Assembly: GCA_964636345.1 (NCBI GenBank)
Contig: CAZWRL010000011.1
Location: 1 to 25,184, forward strand
Length of the DNA stretch: 25,184 nt
Direction: 5' to 3'
From: JBBTXJ01 sp964636345
GTDB taxonomy: Bacteria; Patescibacteriota; Patescibacteriia; Magasanikbacterales; JBBTXJ01
The translations under genes were made by a program, and so were the position numbers. Shown here in pieces: positions 13,098 to 20,447 of the stretch (within the stretch, counting starts at the first letter, position 1; each line of letters begins with the position of its first letter). Below the pieces are notes generated by a model, which was not told the origin of the DNA, searched no databases, and was given only the letters and a program-made list of their open reading frames with translations.

Positions 13098-14783
13098 ATG
13101 GGTTTAGATTTAGGAGCCGGCGGTTCGCTCAACATTGCGTCCGGCGGGCTTGAAGAAAAATTGAAGGCAAAGTTGCAGACGGTTGGTTTGAAACAGCGTG
13201 AACAGGCAACGGCTTCTACGGCTGCGCAGAGTGGTTTTCCCTACATTGATTTGACGCACTTTCCGATGACGCAAGAGGCGCTTATGGTGGTACCGGAAGA
13301 GCAGGCAAAAACACTGAAAGCGTTTTGTTTTTTTAGCGCCGGTGAAGATGTGCGCATCGCGGCGATCAATCCTGCGGATAAGGCGGTGGCTGATCTTTTG
13401 CATCAGTTGGAAGAGCGTTTGCACGCGAAGGGTTCGCTCTATCAAATTTCAGCAGAGAGTTTGCGTGTGGCTATGGAGCGCTACGCAACGCTCCCCAAAG
13501 TGATCGCATTCAAAGACGAGGTCAGTTTGTCTGAAGAAGCGCTCAAGAATTTTCGCGCGCTCACCAAGGATAAGGCGCAACTGCAAAAACTTTTGGCTGA
13601 AGCAACCATTACGGACGTGGTGGCGATTGTAACCGCCGCCGCGCTTGAAGCGAAGTCGTCTGACATTCACGTTGAAGCGGAAGAAAAGGGCATTGCCGTG
13701 CGGTTTCGCGTTGACGGCATTTTGCAGGAAGTGGCCATGATCCCCAAAGAGCGTTGGAAGCAGATGATTTCGCGTTTTAAATTGGTTGCCAGTTTGAAAA
13801 TCAATGTGGATAGTGTGCCGCAGGATGGGCGGTTTACCATTGTGGAAGATGGCAAGAAAATTGATGTGCGTATTTCAACGCTCCCCACGGTTTATGGCGA
13901 GAGTGTCGTGATGCGTATTTTGAAGCCGCTCTCCAATGTTGAGTTTGAATCGCTGGGTATTCGTGGCACCTCGTTTGAGCAATTGAAAGAACAAATTTCC
14001 CGCCCCAATGGCATGGTTATTACCGTTGGCCCTACCGGATCCGGCAAAACAACCACGTTGTATTCTGTGTTGTCTAAGTTGAACAAGCCGGGGGTGAAAA
14101 TTATCACCTTGGAAGATCCGGTTGAGTATAAAATGGAGGGTATCAATCAAAGTCAGATTGATCCGTCAAAAGATTATACGTTTGCGAAGGGTTTAAAGTC
14201 ATTGCTTCGTCAGGATCCGGATATTTGCATGGTTGGTGAAATTCGCGATTTGGAAACTGCGGAGATTGCCATTCAGGCGGCATTGACCGGCCACCTCATG
14301 ATTTCTACCATCCACACCAACAGCGCGGCGGGTGCCATTCCTCGTTTTCTTGCGATGGGCGTGAAGCCGTTTTTACTCGCGCCGGCGCTCAATGCGATAA
14401 TCGGCCAGCGGTTGCTTCGCAAGTTGTGCGAGAAATGCAAAAAGCCCCTGACGCTTGATGAGACGCAGACCAAAAAAATGCAGGAAATTATGGCCACACT
14501 CTCACCAACGGGGGGCGTGACGTTTGACGCGGCAAAAGCAACCTGGTTTGGGCCGGCTGGTTGCGAGGCGTGTCATGAGGGCTATAAGGGTCGCATGGGT
14601 ATTTATGAGGTTTTGATTATGAATAAAGACCTTGAGAAATCCATTTTGGGCGATAAAGTATCTGAATATGATATTCAAGATTTGGCCATTAAACAGGGCA
14701 TGGTGACGATGGCGCAGGATGGAATTATGAAAGCCGCGGAAGGCATCACGAGTGTGCAAGAAGTGTTCCGTGTTATTGAATAA
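13098..14783 (+). CDS. pilB: Type IV pilus assembly / type II secretion ATPase (PilB/GspE)
   Basis: 561 residues. An N-terminal GspE_N-like domain (about 45-155) precedes the hexameric secretion ATPase. Walker A GPTGSGKT is at 311-318; the Asp-box LRQDPDICMVGEIRDLETAE and the His-box TGHLMISTIHTNSA follow. A zinc-binding CEKC (444-447) and CEAC (489-492) pair is typical of PilB/GspE extension ATPases and absent from PilT retraction ATPases. It powers pilin polymerisation from the cytoplasmic face. pilC, pilT and pilin genes are not in the window. It ends five bases before the TM-anchored baseplate-J-like gene. Confidence 0.92.
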   Translation: MGLDLGAGGSLNIASGGLEEKLKAKLQTVGLKQREQATASTAAQSGFPYIDLTHFPMTQEALMVVPEEQAKTLKAFCFFSAGEDVRIAAINPADKAVADLLHQLEERLHAKGSLYQISAESLRVAMERYATLPKVIAFKDEVSLSEEALKNFRALTKDKAQLQKLLAEATITDVVAIVTAAALEAKSSDIHVEAEEKGIAVRFRVDGILQEVAMIPKERWKQMISRFKLVASLKINVDSVPQDGRFTIVEDGKKIDVRISTLPTVYGESVVMRILKPLSNVEFESLGIRGTSFEQLKEQISRPNGMVITVGPTGSGKTTTLYSVLSKLNKPGVKIITLEDPVEYKMEGINQSQIDPSKDYTFAKGLKSLLRQDPDICMVGEIRDLETAEIAIQAALTGHLMISTIHTNSAAGAIPRFLAMGVKPFLLAPALNAIIGQRLLRKLCEKCKKPLTLDETQTKKMQEIMATLSPTGGVTFDAAKATWFGPAGCEACHEGYKGRMGIYEVLIMNKDLEKSILGDKVSEYDIQDLAIKQGMVTMAQDGIMKAAEGITSVQEVFRVIE

Positions 14784-14788
14784 AAATT

Positions 14789-15952
14789 ATGCCACTTAAG
14801 AAACGCGTTACTCCGGAACCGGTTGCCGTAAAAGTGCCATCCATCGCGTTGTATCGCAACATTGCGGTGACGTTTTTGGTGTTAACCATTTTGTTGCTTT
14901 TGACGGTGGTGTATTTGTCAGTGAAAAAGGTGACCATTCGTGTTACGACAGAACCCATGACCATCCAGGCATCGGCGCAGGCGCGCGTTGGAGAACAAGC
15001 GGAGGACATGCCGCAGGTTTCCGGCACAACTGCAAAATTGGATGTTGAAGTGTCCCGTGAATTTAAACCAACCGGTACCGAAACCAAAGAAACAGCGGCG
15101 GTAGGGCGTGTGGTTATCAAAAACACCACCACGCGCAATCAGCCGCTGGTTGCCACGACGCGTTTATTGTCACCTGATGGGGTATTGTTCCGTCTTAAAG
15201 AATCAGTGACCGCACCGGCAAGTGGAGAGGTGGGGGTGCGGGTGTATGCGGATAAACCGGGCAAGCAGGGGGAAATAGGGCCAACGAAGTTTACCATTCC
15301 CGGATTATTTGAGCCATTGCAACAAAAGATTTACGCGGAATCAAGCGAGCCGATGACGGGTGGCGTACTTGCAATCGGCATCGTCTCAAAAGAGGATATT
15401 GAAAAAGCAAAGAGCGCTGTTCGCGCGGCCATTCTTGAAGAAGCCGAGCGGTTGCTTATAGCGCGCGAGAAGGTGGACACGGCGATCGTGGCATTTATTG
15501 GCAAGATTGCCAAGGTGGATTTTGAGGTGAGTGGTGTGGCGGAAGATGCAGTTTCCGGATTTTCCGTTACTGGCAAGGGAGTGGTGGTTGGCGCGTTATA
15601 TCATAAAGAAGAGGCGCGCTCTCTCGTGAATCGTAAATTACAAGAGAAGGTGGCGCGTCAGCCGGTGAAGCTGGTGATGGGTGAGGCGTTGCCTGAAGTG
15701 GTGGTTGATAGATATGACCCGAATGGACTCTGGGTACAATTAACGCTTTCTCAAAGCGGGGTAACGTACGTCACGGAAAACAGTCCGGCGTTTGATCCCG
15801 TGAAGTTTTATGGCAAAAGCCGCGCCGAGATTGAAGAATACGTTCGCGGCATTTCAGGCGTGCGCGAAGTAATGGTGAAGTTTCGTCCGGCGTGGAGCGA
15901 CGTGGCGCCTCGCGTACCAGAGCACATTGAGGTGCGGGTGGTGAGTGAGTAG
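14789..15952 (+). CDS. TM-anchored extracellular protein, baseplate J-like
   Basis: 387 residues. A charged N-terminus is followed by one TM helix (about 22-45, ALYRNIAVTFLVLTILLLLT) and a large outer part rich in beta structure. The stretch VVIKNTTTRNQPLVATTRLL, then VYADKPGKQGEIGPTKFTIPG and IYAESSEPMTGG, resembles Patescibacteria proteins annotated as baseplate J/gp47 family; this match is from memory and moderate. The far end (VREVMVKFRPAWSDVAPRVP) is compact and charged. There are no phage genes around it, so a phage baseplate role is unlikely. Placement right after pilB suggests a surface or pilus-related role. Confidence 0.65.
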   Translation: MPLKKRVTPEPVAVKVPSIALYRNIAVTFLVLTILLLLTVVYLSVKKVTIRVTTEPMTIQASAQARVGEQAEDMPQVSGTTAKLDVEVSREFKPTGTETKETAAVGRVVIKNTTTRNQPLVATTRLLSPDGVLFRLKESVTAPASGEVGVRVYADKPGKQGEIGPTKFTIPGLFEPLQQKIYAESSEPMTGGVLAIGIVSKEDIEKAKSAVRAAILEEAERLLIAREKVDTAIVAFIGKIAKVDFEVSGVAEDAVSGFSVTGKGVVVGALYHKEEARSLVNRKLQEKVARQPVKLVMGEALPEVVVDRYDPNGLWVQLTLSQSGVTYVTENSPAFDPVKFYGKSRAEIEEYVRGISGVREVMVKFRPAWSDVAPRVPEHIEVRVVSE

Positions 15953-15962
15953 GGGGCGAGGG

Positions 15963-15992
15963 TTGTCATTTTTTAGTAACCCATGCTACACT
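15963..15992 (+). promoter_or_regulatory. Promoter of thrS, nearly leaderless
   Basis: TTGTCA (15963-15968), 18 bases, TGC-TACACT (15987-15992, extended -10). The predicted start near 15999 leaves about five leader bases before ATG 16004, with no ribosome-binding site. Confidence 0.75.
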
Positions 15993-16003
15993 CTCCAGTA
16001 TCT

Positions 16004-17785
16004 ATGCCACACAACGAACAACTTGATAACCTTCGTCACTCATGCGCCCACCTGTTGGCCGCGGCCGTGATGGAACTTTGGCCAGAGGCGAAGCGTACCA
16101 TCGGGCCGCCCATTGAGGATGGTTTTTATTATGATTTTGATTTTGGCCCTTCAACAAGCTCAGGGAAGGATATAAAAATTTCCGAAGACGACCTCCCGCG
16201 CATTGAAAAAAAAATGCGCGAGATTTTGCCGACGTGGAAGGGGTTTGAGCGCCGCGAGATAACGGCCGATGAGGCGCGCGAGGTTTTTAAAGACAATTCG
16301 TACAAATTGGAATTGATTGACGAATTTTCGGACGAAGGACAATCGCTGACCCTCTATCAATCAGGTCATTATGTTGACCTCTGCCGTGGCGGACACACGG
16401 AAAGTCCGCGCGAAGAGTTGAAACATTTCAAATTGCTCTCGGTTGCCGGCGCGTACTGGCGCGGGAGTGAGAAAAATAAAATGCTCACGCGCTTGTACGG
16501 CACGTGTTTCCCCACGCAAAAAGAATTAGACGATCATCTGGCGCTCCTTGAGGAAGCAAAGAAACGCGACCATCGGAAAATCGGCCACGAGCAAAAATTA
16601 TTTTTCATTGACGAGCTGGTGGGCAAGGGGCTGCCGCTTTGGTTGCCTAACGGAACCATTATTCGCAGTGAAATTGAACGGTTCGCGATTGACATGGAAC
16701 AGAAGGGCGGGTATGTGCGCGTTACCACGCCGCATCTTGCTAAAGAGGAACTTTTCGTTACCTCTGGCCACCTCCCGTATTATAAGGACAGCATGTATCC
16801 GCCGATGGTGATGGATGATGGGACGTATTACCTGAAAGCGATGAACTGTCCGCATCATCACCTTATCTATCGTCATGAGATGCGCAGTTATCGTGACCTT
16901 CCAATCCGCATAGCGGAATACGGCACGGTGTATCGCAATGAGCTTTCAGGAACGTTGGCGGGATTGCTGCGCGTGCGCATGCTTTCCATGAATGACGCGC
17001 ACCTGTATTGCCGCAAGGATCAGATAAAGGATGAGTTCAAGCGGGTGCTTGAAATGGTGCTTGCCTACTTTAAGATTTTTGGTTTAGACAACTATTCGTT
17101 CCGTTTGTCGCGCTGGAGTCCGGATCACGTGGATAAATATATCAACGAACCAGAAAATTGGATATATGCGGAGGAGGTGCTTCGCTCCGTGTTGCTCGAG
17201 ATGAGCGTGGCATTCACGGAAGTGGAGAATGAGGCGGCGTTTTATGGACCCAAGGTTGATGTGCAGTTTAAGTCGGTTATTGGCCGCGAAGAAACCATGT
17301 CCACCATCCAGCTTGATTTTGCTGCCAAGAAGCGGTTCGGCTTGAGTTATGTTGATGAGACCGGCAAAGAGGCGGAGGTATTTGTCATCCATCGCGCGCC
17401 GCTTTCAACTCACGAACGGTTTACGGCGTTTTTGATTGAACACTTCGCGGGCGCGTTTCCGGTGTGGTTGTCACCCGTGCAAGTCATGGTGGCTCCGGTG
17501 AGTGAACACCATGTGGCGTTTGCAGAAGAACGTGTCGCGACGCTCCGCGCGGCAGGCATTCGCGCGGACGTTGACCGGAGCAATGAAACGGTTGGCAAGA
17601 AAATTCGCAACGCCGAATTGCAAAAAATTCCCTACACCGTGGTGGTAGGCGACAAAGAAAAAGATGGCGGCGAGTGGCAGATTCGCGTACGGAGTGAAAA
17701 GGATCAGCCACGCATGAGCGAGGGCGCGTTTATCGCCGCGGTAACTGACAAGATTACGCATCGCACGCTGGATGCGCAGTTGTAA
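16004..17785 (+). CDS. thrS: Threonine-tRNA ligase lacking the TGS domain
   Basis: 593 residues from ATG 16004 (MPHNEQLDNLRHSCAH). It begins directly with the editing domain (HSCAH at 12-16, C127 and H131 in DLCRGGH), so the usual N-terminal TGS domain is absent. The class II catalytic core has the zinc ligand C282 in MNCPHHH, motif 2 in TVYRNELSGTLAGLLRVR and a variant MLSMNDAHLYC block. The anticodon-binding domain starts near 485 (WLSPVQVMVAPV). It charges tRNA-Thr. ATG 15983 upstream is rejected because it precedes the predicted transcription start. Odd point: residues 49-54 PSTSSG come from a palindromic repeat inserted in frame. Confidence 0.96.
   Translation: MPHNEQLDNLRHSCAHLLAAAVMELWPEAKRTIGPPIEDGFYYDFDFGPSTSSGKDIKISEDDLPRIEKKMREILPTWKGFERREITADEAREVFKDNSYKLELIDEFSDEGQSLTLYQSGHYVDLCRGGHTESPREELKHFKLLSVAGAYWRGSEKNKMLTRLYGTCFPTQKELDDHLALLEEAKKRDHRKIGHEQKLFFIDELVGKGLPLWLPNGTIIRSEIERFAIDMEQKGGYVRVTTPHLAKEELFVTSGHLPYYKDSMYPPMVMDDGTYYLKAMNCPHHHLIYRHEMRSYRDLPIRIAEYGTVYRNELSGTLAGLLRVRMLSMNDAHLYCRKDQIKDEFKRVLEMVLAYFKIFGLDNYSFRLSRWSPDHVDKYINEPENWIYAEEVLRSVLLEMSVAFTEVENEAAFYGPKVDVQFKSVIGREETMSTIQLDFAAKKRFGLSYVDETGKEAEVFVIHRAPLSTHERFTAFLIEHFAGAFPVWLSPVQVMVAPVSEHHVAFAEERVATLRAAGIRADVDRSNETVGKKIRNAELQKIPYTVVVGDKEKDGGEWQIRVRSEKDQPRMSEGAFIAAVTDKITHRTLDAQL
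16147..16165. repeat. 19-bp palindromic repeat inserted in thrS
   Basis: CCCTTCAACAAGCTCAGGG, with CCCT.. and ..AGGG ends and near-symmetrical interior, encodes PSTSSG in a variable loop of the ThrS editing domain (DFDFG-PSTSSG-KDIK). The same core recurs, less exactly, at 1095-1136 and 21571-21597. GPSTSSG peptides derived from this repeat are familiar to me from Patescibacteria proteins (recall, not searched). Confidence 0.75.
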
Positions 17786-17805
17786 TGTTTGGGGTGTAGC
17801 GGGGC

Positions 17806-17834
17806 TTGACACGGGGGGATTTTTTTGGTAGAGT
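17806..17834 (+). promoter_or_regulatory. Promoter of the 17884-18661 unit
   Basis: TTGACA (17806-17811), 17 bases, TAGAGT (17829-17834). It closely parallels the promoters at 10892-10920 and 25079-25107. The predicted start near 17841 lies in the inverted repeat that follows. Confidence 0.8.
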
Positions 17835-17839
17835 GGACA

Positions 17840-17854
17840 GTCCCTTGCTGGGAC
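17840..17854 (+). promoter_or_regulatory. Inverted repeat at the transcription start of the 17884 unit
   Basis: GTCCC-ttgct-GGGAC sits on the predicted start. A second small repeat, TCCT-gta-AGGA, follows and ends close to the ribosome-binding site GGGAGGTG (17872-17879). It may be an operator or a start-site RNA hairpin. Confidence 0.45.
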
Positions 17855-17883
17855 GTTATCCTGTAAGGAGAGGGAGGTGACAG

Positions 17884-18327
17884 ATGGATGACAAGCGGAC
17901 AGGAACTCCGCAATCGGTAGCGTTGCCGGAAGAGCGGTCTCATGTGGGTGTGTGGCGTGTTTCGCCGGATCTCCGTCCTGCTCACGGGCGGGCGCTGGTG
18001 AGCATCCTTGCGTGGCGGCTGGCAGAGACCGGCTTTTATGCGCTCCATATGGAGACGCTTGGGCGTTCCTTTCATGAGCGTACCGCGTGCTTGCTCGTTA
18101 CCTTTGAGACCGTCGGCCCGTTTGCGCCGGCGCTCATGGAGTTGGTGACCGAGGTTGAGATTGACGGCGTGCGTTACCGGCGCGTTCGTGATGCATGCGA
18201 TTTGTGTAGTGTGATGTCTGACGGATCCTACACAGCCGTCATGTCAATCGCGATCGTGGATGGCATGCTCTTTCCACGAAAGATGAGTGAAGATATTGAG
18301 CTTGTCTTTACGGTGCCGGAGCCATAA
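17884..18327 (+). CDS. Unknown small protein, first gene of a pair
   Basis: 147 residues from ATG 17884, five bases after an ideal GGGAGGTG. It begins MDDKRTGTPQSVALPEE. A probable alpha/beta domain follows (GRALVSILAWRLAETGFYAL, ACLLVTFETVGPFAPALMEL, DGVRYRRVRDACDLCSVM), ending in IELVFTVPEP. It has one CDLC pair but not a full zinc finger, and no TM or signal. I do not recognise the family. It shares promoter, leader style and strong ribosome-binding site with the DksA-like unit at 10954. The second gene starts one base after its stop. Confidence 0.75.
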   Translation: MDDKRTGTPQSVALPEERSHVGVWRVSPDLRPAHGRALVSILAWRLAETGFYALHMETLGRSFHERTACLLVTFETVGPFAPALMELVTEVEIDGVRYRRVRDACDLCSVMSDGSYTAVMSIAIVDGMLFPRKMSEDIELVFTVPEP

Positions 18328-18328
18328 G

Positions 18329-18661
18329 ATGGCCGACGTCATCTCGTTTGGCGAACGGTTTTTGCAGAGTGCAAAGTTCCATTTTCAGCAAGCGCGCCTG
18401 GATGGCGACCAGCTCACCGTCACGTTTTCCTCGGAGCGATTCATCCCAGACGAGGTGCTCGCTACGATCAAGCGGTTGCGGCTTGATGGCACCGAGGTGG
18501 AGGTGGAGTTTCGCCATGATATTCCGCTCACCTTGGGCGAACGGAGGCGTCAAGCGGTATTCAGGATTGTTGCTCTCTATTTCTCTCTTTTGAACGCAAG
18601 CGACTGTGCCATCTGGTTTGATGAAGACCGGGTGGAAGCGCTCTACCGATTTTCAACGTAA
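18329..18661 (+). CDS. Unknown small protein, second gene of a pair
   Basis: 110 residues from ATG 18329 (MADVISFGERFLQSAKF), eight bases after CCGGAG in the end of the previous gene. It has alternating strands and helices (QLTVTFSSERFIPDEVLATI, RLDGTEVEVEFRHDIP) and ends EDRVEALYRFST. No motif or family is recognised; it could be a partner of the 147-residue protein, since a one-base gap implies coupled translation. The unit ends in a strong terminator two bases on. Confidence 0.75.
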   Translation: MADVISFGERFLQSAKFHFQQARLDGDQLTVTFSSERFIPDEVLATIKRLRLDGTEVEVEFRHDIPLTLGERRRQAVFRIVALYFSLLNASDCAIWFDEDRVEALYRFST

Positions 18662-18662
18662 A

Positions 18663-18687
18663 AGCCCGTGTGTTACACACGGGCTTC
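18663..18687. terminator. Bidirectional terminator between convergent units
   Basis: AAGCCCGTGTG (18663-18673) and CACACGGGCTT (18677-18687) are perfectly complementary around tta, followed by CTTTTATTC. It ends three bases before the stop codon of the convergent minus-strand gene, so it may serve both. Confidence 0.88.
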
Positions 18688-18689
18688 TT

Positions 18690-19292
18690 TTATTCTTTGG
18701 GTGGTGGCGCTGAAGCAATGACATCACCCTTCCGATACAGCGGCGGGTATTTTTTATCAAGTTCTTCCAATCCTTTCGGCGGGACGGCGGATGCGAGAAC
18801 GTCACCTTCAATATGGGAGGGGGCTTTTTTCAAAAAGTTCTCCAACATACCTGCTTTCAGAACCATCAGTTGCATGCCTTCTCGTACACTCATTCTTTTT
18901 TCATCAGTACTTAAATTGGCAATTGAGTTGAAACGATCCATGCTCTCTTTGGCCGCAGCGATAAAATCTTTGCCATTCCCTGCGGCTACCGCTTCTTGCA
19001 GTTTTTCTTGCAAGAGCGCCGGCAATTTTTCTATAGAGGCGGCTGCCACTTCGTTAAAGAGTGGATCTGCAATTTTTTCAATGCGTAATTTTTCCTGCGC
19101 GCGGCCAAGCGGAGAATCAGGGGGAGCCGGTTTTTCACGAAGAATTGCTTCTTTGGCTTTAGATTCTTTTATTGCAAGTTCAAGCGCCGCGCGATCTGCG
19201 TTTAATTCTTTGAGACTGGCTGTTTTGTCTGCGTCTTTATATTCTGAAGGATCCCTGAACCCTTCCGGTGGTTTTCTAAGTGGGCTTGGCAT
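18690..19292 (-). CDS. Unknown helical, soluble protein with a duplicated C-terminal motif
   Basis: 200 residues from ATG 19292 (MPSPLRKPPEGFRDPSEY). It is strongly helical and charged, with runs such as LNADRAALELAIKESKAKEA and IEKLPALLQEKLQEAVAAG. No TM, signal or enzyme motif is seen. Near the C-terminus a short motif occurs twice: GDVLASAVPPK and GDVIASAPPPK, separated by about 20 residues, suggesting a small duplication or two binding motifs. No family is recognised. It is divergent from miaA and has its own TATACT box. Confidence 0.7.
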   Translation of the reverse strand: MPSPLRKPPEGFRDPSEYKDADKTASLKELNADRAALELAIKESKAKEAILREKPAPPDSPLGRAQEKLRIEKIADPLFNEVAAASIEKLPALLQEKLQEAVAAGNGKDFIAAAKESMDRFNSIANLSTDEKRMSVREGMQLMVLKAGMLENFLKKAPSHIEGDVLASAVPPKGLEELDKKYPPLYRKGDVIASAPPPKE

Positions 19293-19307
19293 AGATTGAA
19301 GTTAAAT

Positions 19308-19313
19308 AGTATA
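19308..19313 (-). promoter_or_regulatory. -10 box of the helical-protein gene
   Basis: TATACT on the minus strand; the predicted start near 19301 leaves about nine leader bases before ATG 19292. No clear -35 is seen. Confidence 0.5.
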
Positions 19314-19348
19314 GAGTAAGTGTAGCAGCCATTGTGCGGAGACGCAAC

Positions 19349-19377
19349 TTGACTATCCACATGGCTCCGCGCATACT
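19349..19377 (+). promoter_or_regulatory. Promoter of miaA, nearly leaderless
   Basis: TTGACT (19349-19354), 17 bases, CATACT (19372-19377). The predicted start near 19384 leaves about five leader bases before ATG 19389. Confidence 0.7.
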
Positions 19378-19388
19378 GGGAATTTGAT

Positions 19389-20447
19389 ATGGCAATCAAC
19401 AAACCAAAAATTATCGTGATTGTGGGACCGACGGGGTCAGGGAAGACAGCGCTCGCGCATGTTATTGCGAGAAGCGGCGGCGATTTTGAACTCGTTAGTG
19501 CAGATTCTCGTCAGATTTACCGCGGTATGGATATTGGCACCGGAAAAGAGGCGGTGCCGGATATCCCGCATCATTTGATAGACATCGTTAATCCAGACGA
19601 GGAGTTTACGCTCGCGGATTTTTTGGCGCGCGCGAAAAAAGTTATTGCGGATATCCGCGCGCGCGGTCATATGCCTGTTGTGGTTGGTGGCACTGGACTG
19701 TATGTGCAGGCGCTGGTGGAAAATTGGCAGGTGCCGGCGGTGAAGCAAAATCAAAAGTTGCGCGCGGAGCTTGAGAAAAAAAGTGTTTCAGAATTACAAA
19801 AAGAGCTTGCCGCGATTGATCCGGAAGAAGCGGAACGTTTGGGTGGAGGAAAACGCTATCTCATTCGCGCGCTTGAAATGTGGCACGCCACGGGCAAGAA
19901 ACCCTCGGCGTTCAAAACAAAAAGCGAGCCGTTGTATGACGCGCTCGTGATTGGCATTGATCTTCCGCGCGAGGAATTGTATGCGCGGATTGACGCGCGC
20001 GTGGATGATATGTTCGCGCGTGGTTTGGTAGACGAGGTGCGCGGACTTTTGAAAAAGTATCCGGCTGATTTACCGGCATTCAAAACGATTGGGTATAGAG
20101 AAATAATGGATAATGATTTGATACACCCGCAGGGCAATACGCTAGAGAGGAGCTTTCGCAGGCGCCGCGGCATGGTCTCCGCCGCCTCGGCGGAGCGCGG
20201 CGCCGAGAATGCAGGTAGCCGGCTCGGCCTCTGGCCGAGCGAGCCACGTGAAGCGGGGCGTCCGCCGCTGGACGGCGGACTACCGGTCCGAAATGGCGTG
20301 TTGCCCGAGGGTGCAACGAGCCGCATAATCAAACACCACACCCACGCCTACGCCCGCCGCCAGCTCACCTGGCTTCGGCGGATGAAGTATGTGGAGTGGA
20401 CTGCGGATTCTCCTTCTGCCATGCAACTCGTACAGCGGTGGCTATAG
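19389..20447 (+). CDS. miaA: tRNA dimethylallyltransferase MiaA with large in-frame insertion
   Basis: 352 residues versus about 300-320 usual. The enzyme adds a dimethylallyl group to A37 of tRNAs reading UNN codons. Seen: P-loop GPTGSGKT (13-20), LVSADSRQIYRGMDIGTGK, VVVGGTGLYVQAL, and the late blocks AFKTIGYREIMD and THAYARRQLTWLRR. Between the last two, where about 15-20 residues are normal, lie about 75 residues rich in Arg, Gly, Pro and Ala (for example RRRRGMVSAASAERGAENAG) encoded by very GC-rich, hairpin-forming DNA. The frame is intact, so the protein is probably made, but function needs the insert to sit outside the fold. The 3' end overlaps the convergent malic enzyme gene by 83 bases. 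Confidence 0.9.
   Translation: MAINKPKIIVIVGPTGSGKTALAHVIARSGGDFELVSADSRQIYRGMDIGTGKEAVPDIPHHLIDIVNPDEEFTLADFLARAKKVIADIRARGHMPVVVGGTGLYVQALVENWQVPAVKQNQKLRAELEKKSVSELQKELAAIDPEEAERLGGGKRYLIRALEMWHATGKKPSAFKTKSEPLYDALVIGIDLPREELYARIDARVDDMFARGLVDEVRGLLKKYPADLPAFKTIGYREIMDNDLIHPQGNTLERSFRRRRGMVSAASAERGAENAGSRLGLWPSEPREAGRPPLDGGLPVRNGVLPEGATSRIIKHHTHAYARRQLTWLRRMKYVEWTADSPSAMQLVQRWL
20118..20330. repeat. Structured GC-rich element inserted in miaA
   Basis: Edges are approximate. By hand count 20161-20280 has only 26 A/T in 120 bases (about 78% GC). Perfect stems: 20161-20169 with 20196-20204 (9 bp) enclosing 20177-20184 with 20188-20195 (8 bp); 20222-20229 with 20233-20240 (8 bp); 20260-20267 with 20273-20280 (8 bp); then a GTTGC/GCAAC hairpin at 20300-20317. 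Such consecutive hairpins are more like a structured RNA or palindromic mobile element than ordinary coding sequence. A HEARO/omega-RNA-like or Rickettsia-RPE-like element is possible; I could not confirm any family. Confidence 0.6.

Noticed and set aside
16147..16165. Terminator in thrS
   Set aside because: The palindrome has no T-run and lies inside a continuous, conserved reading frame; it fits an inserted repeat better.
19389..20447. miaA as a pseudogene because of the insertion
   Set aside because: The frame is intact across the insertion, and the conserved C-terminal THAYARRQLTWLRR block follows in the same frame.
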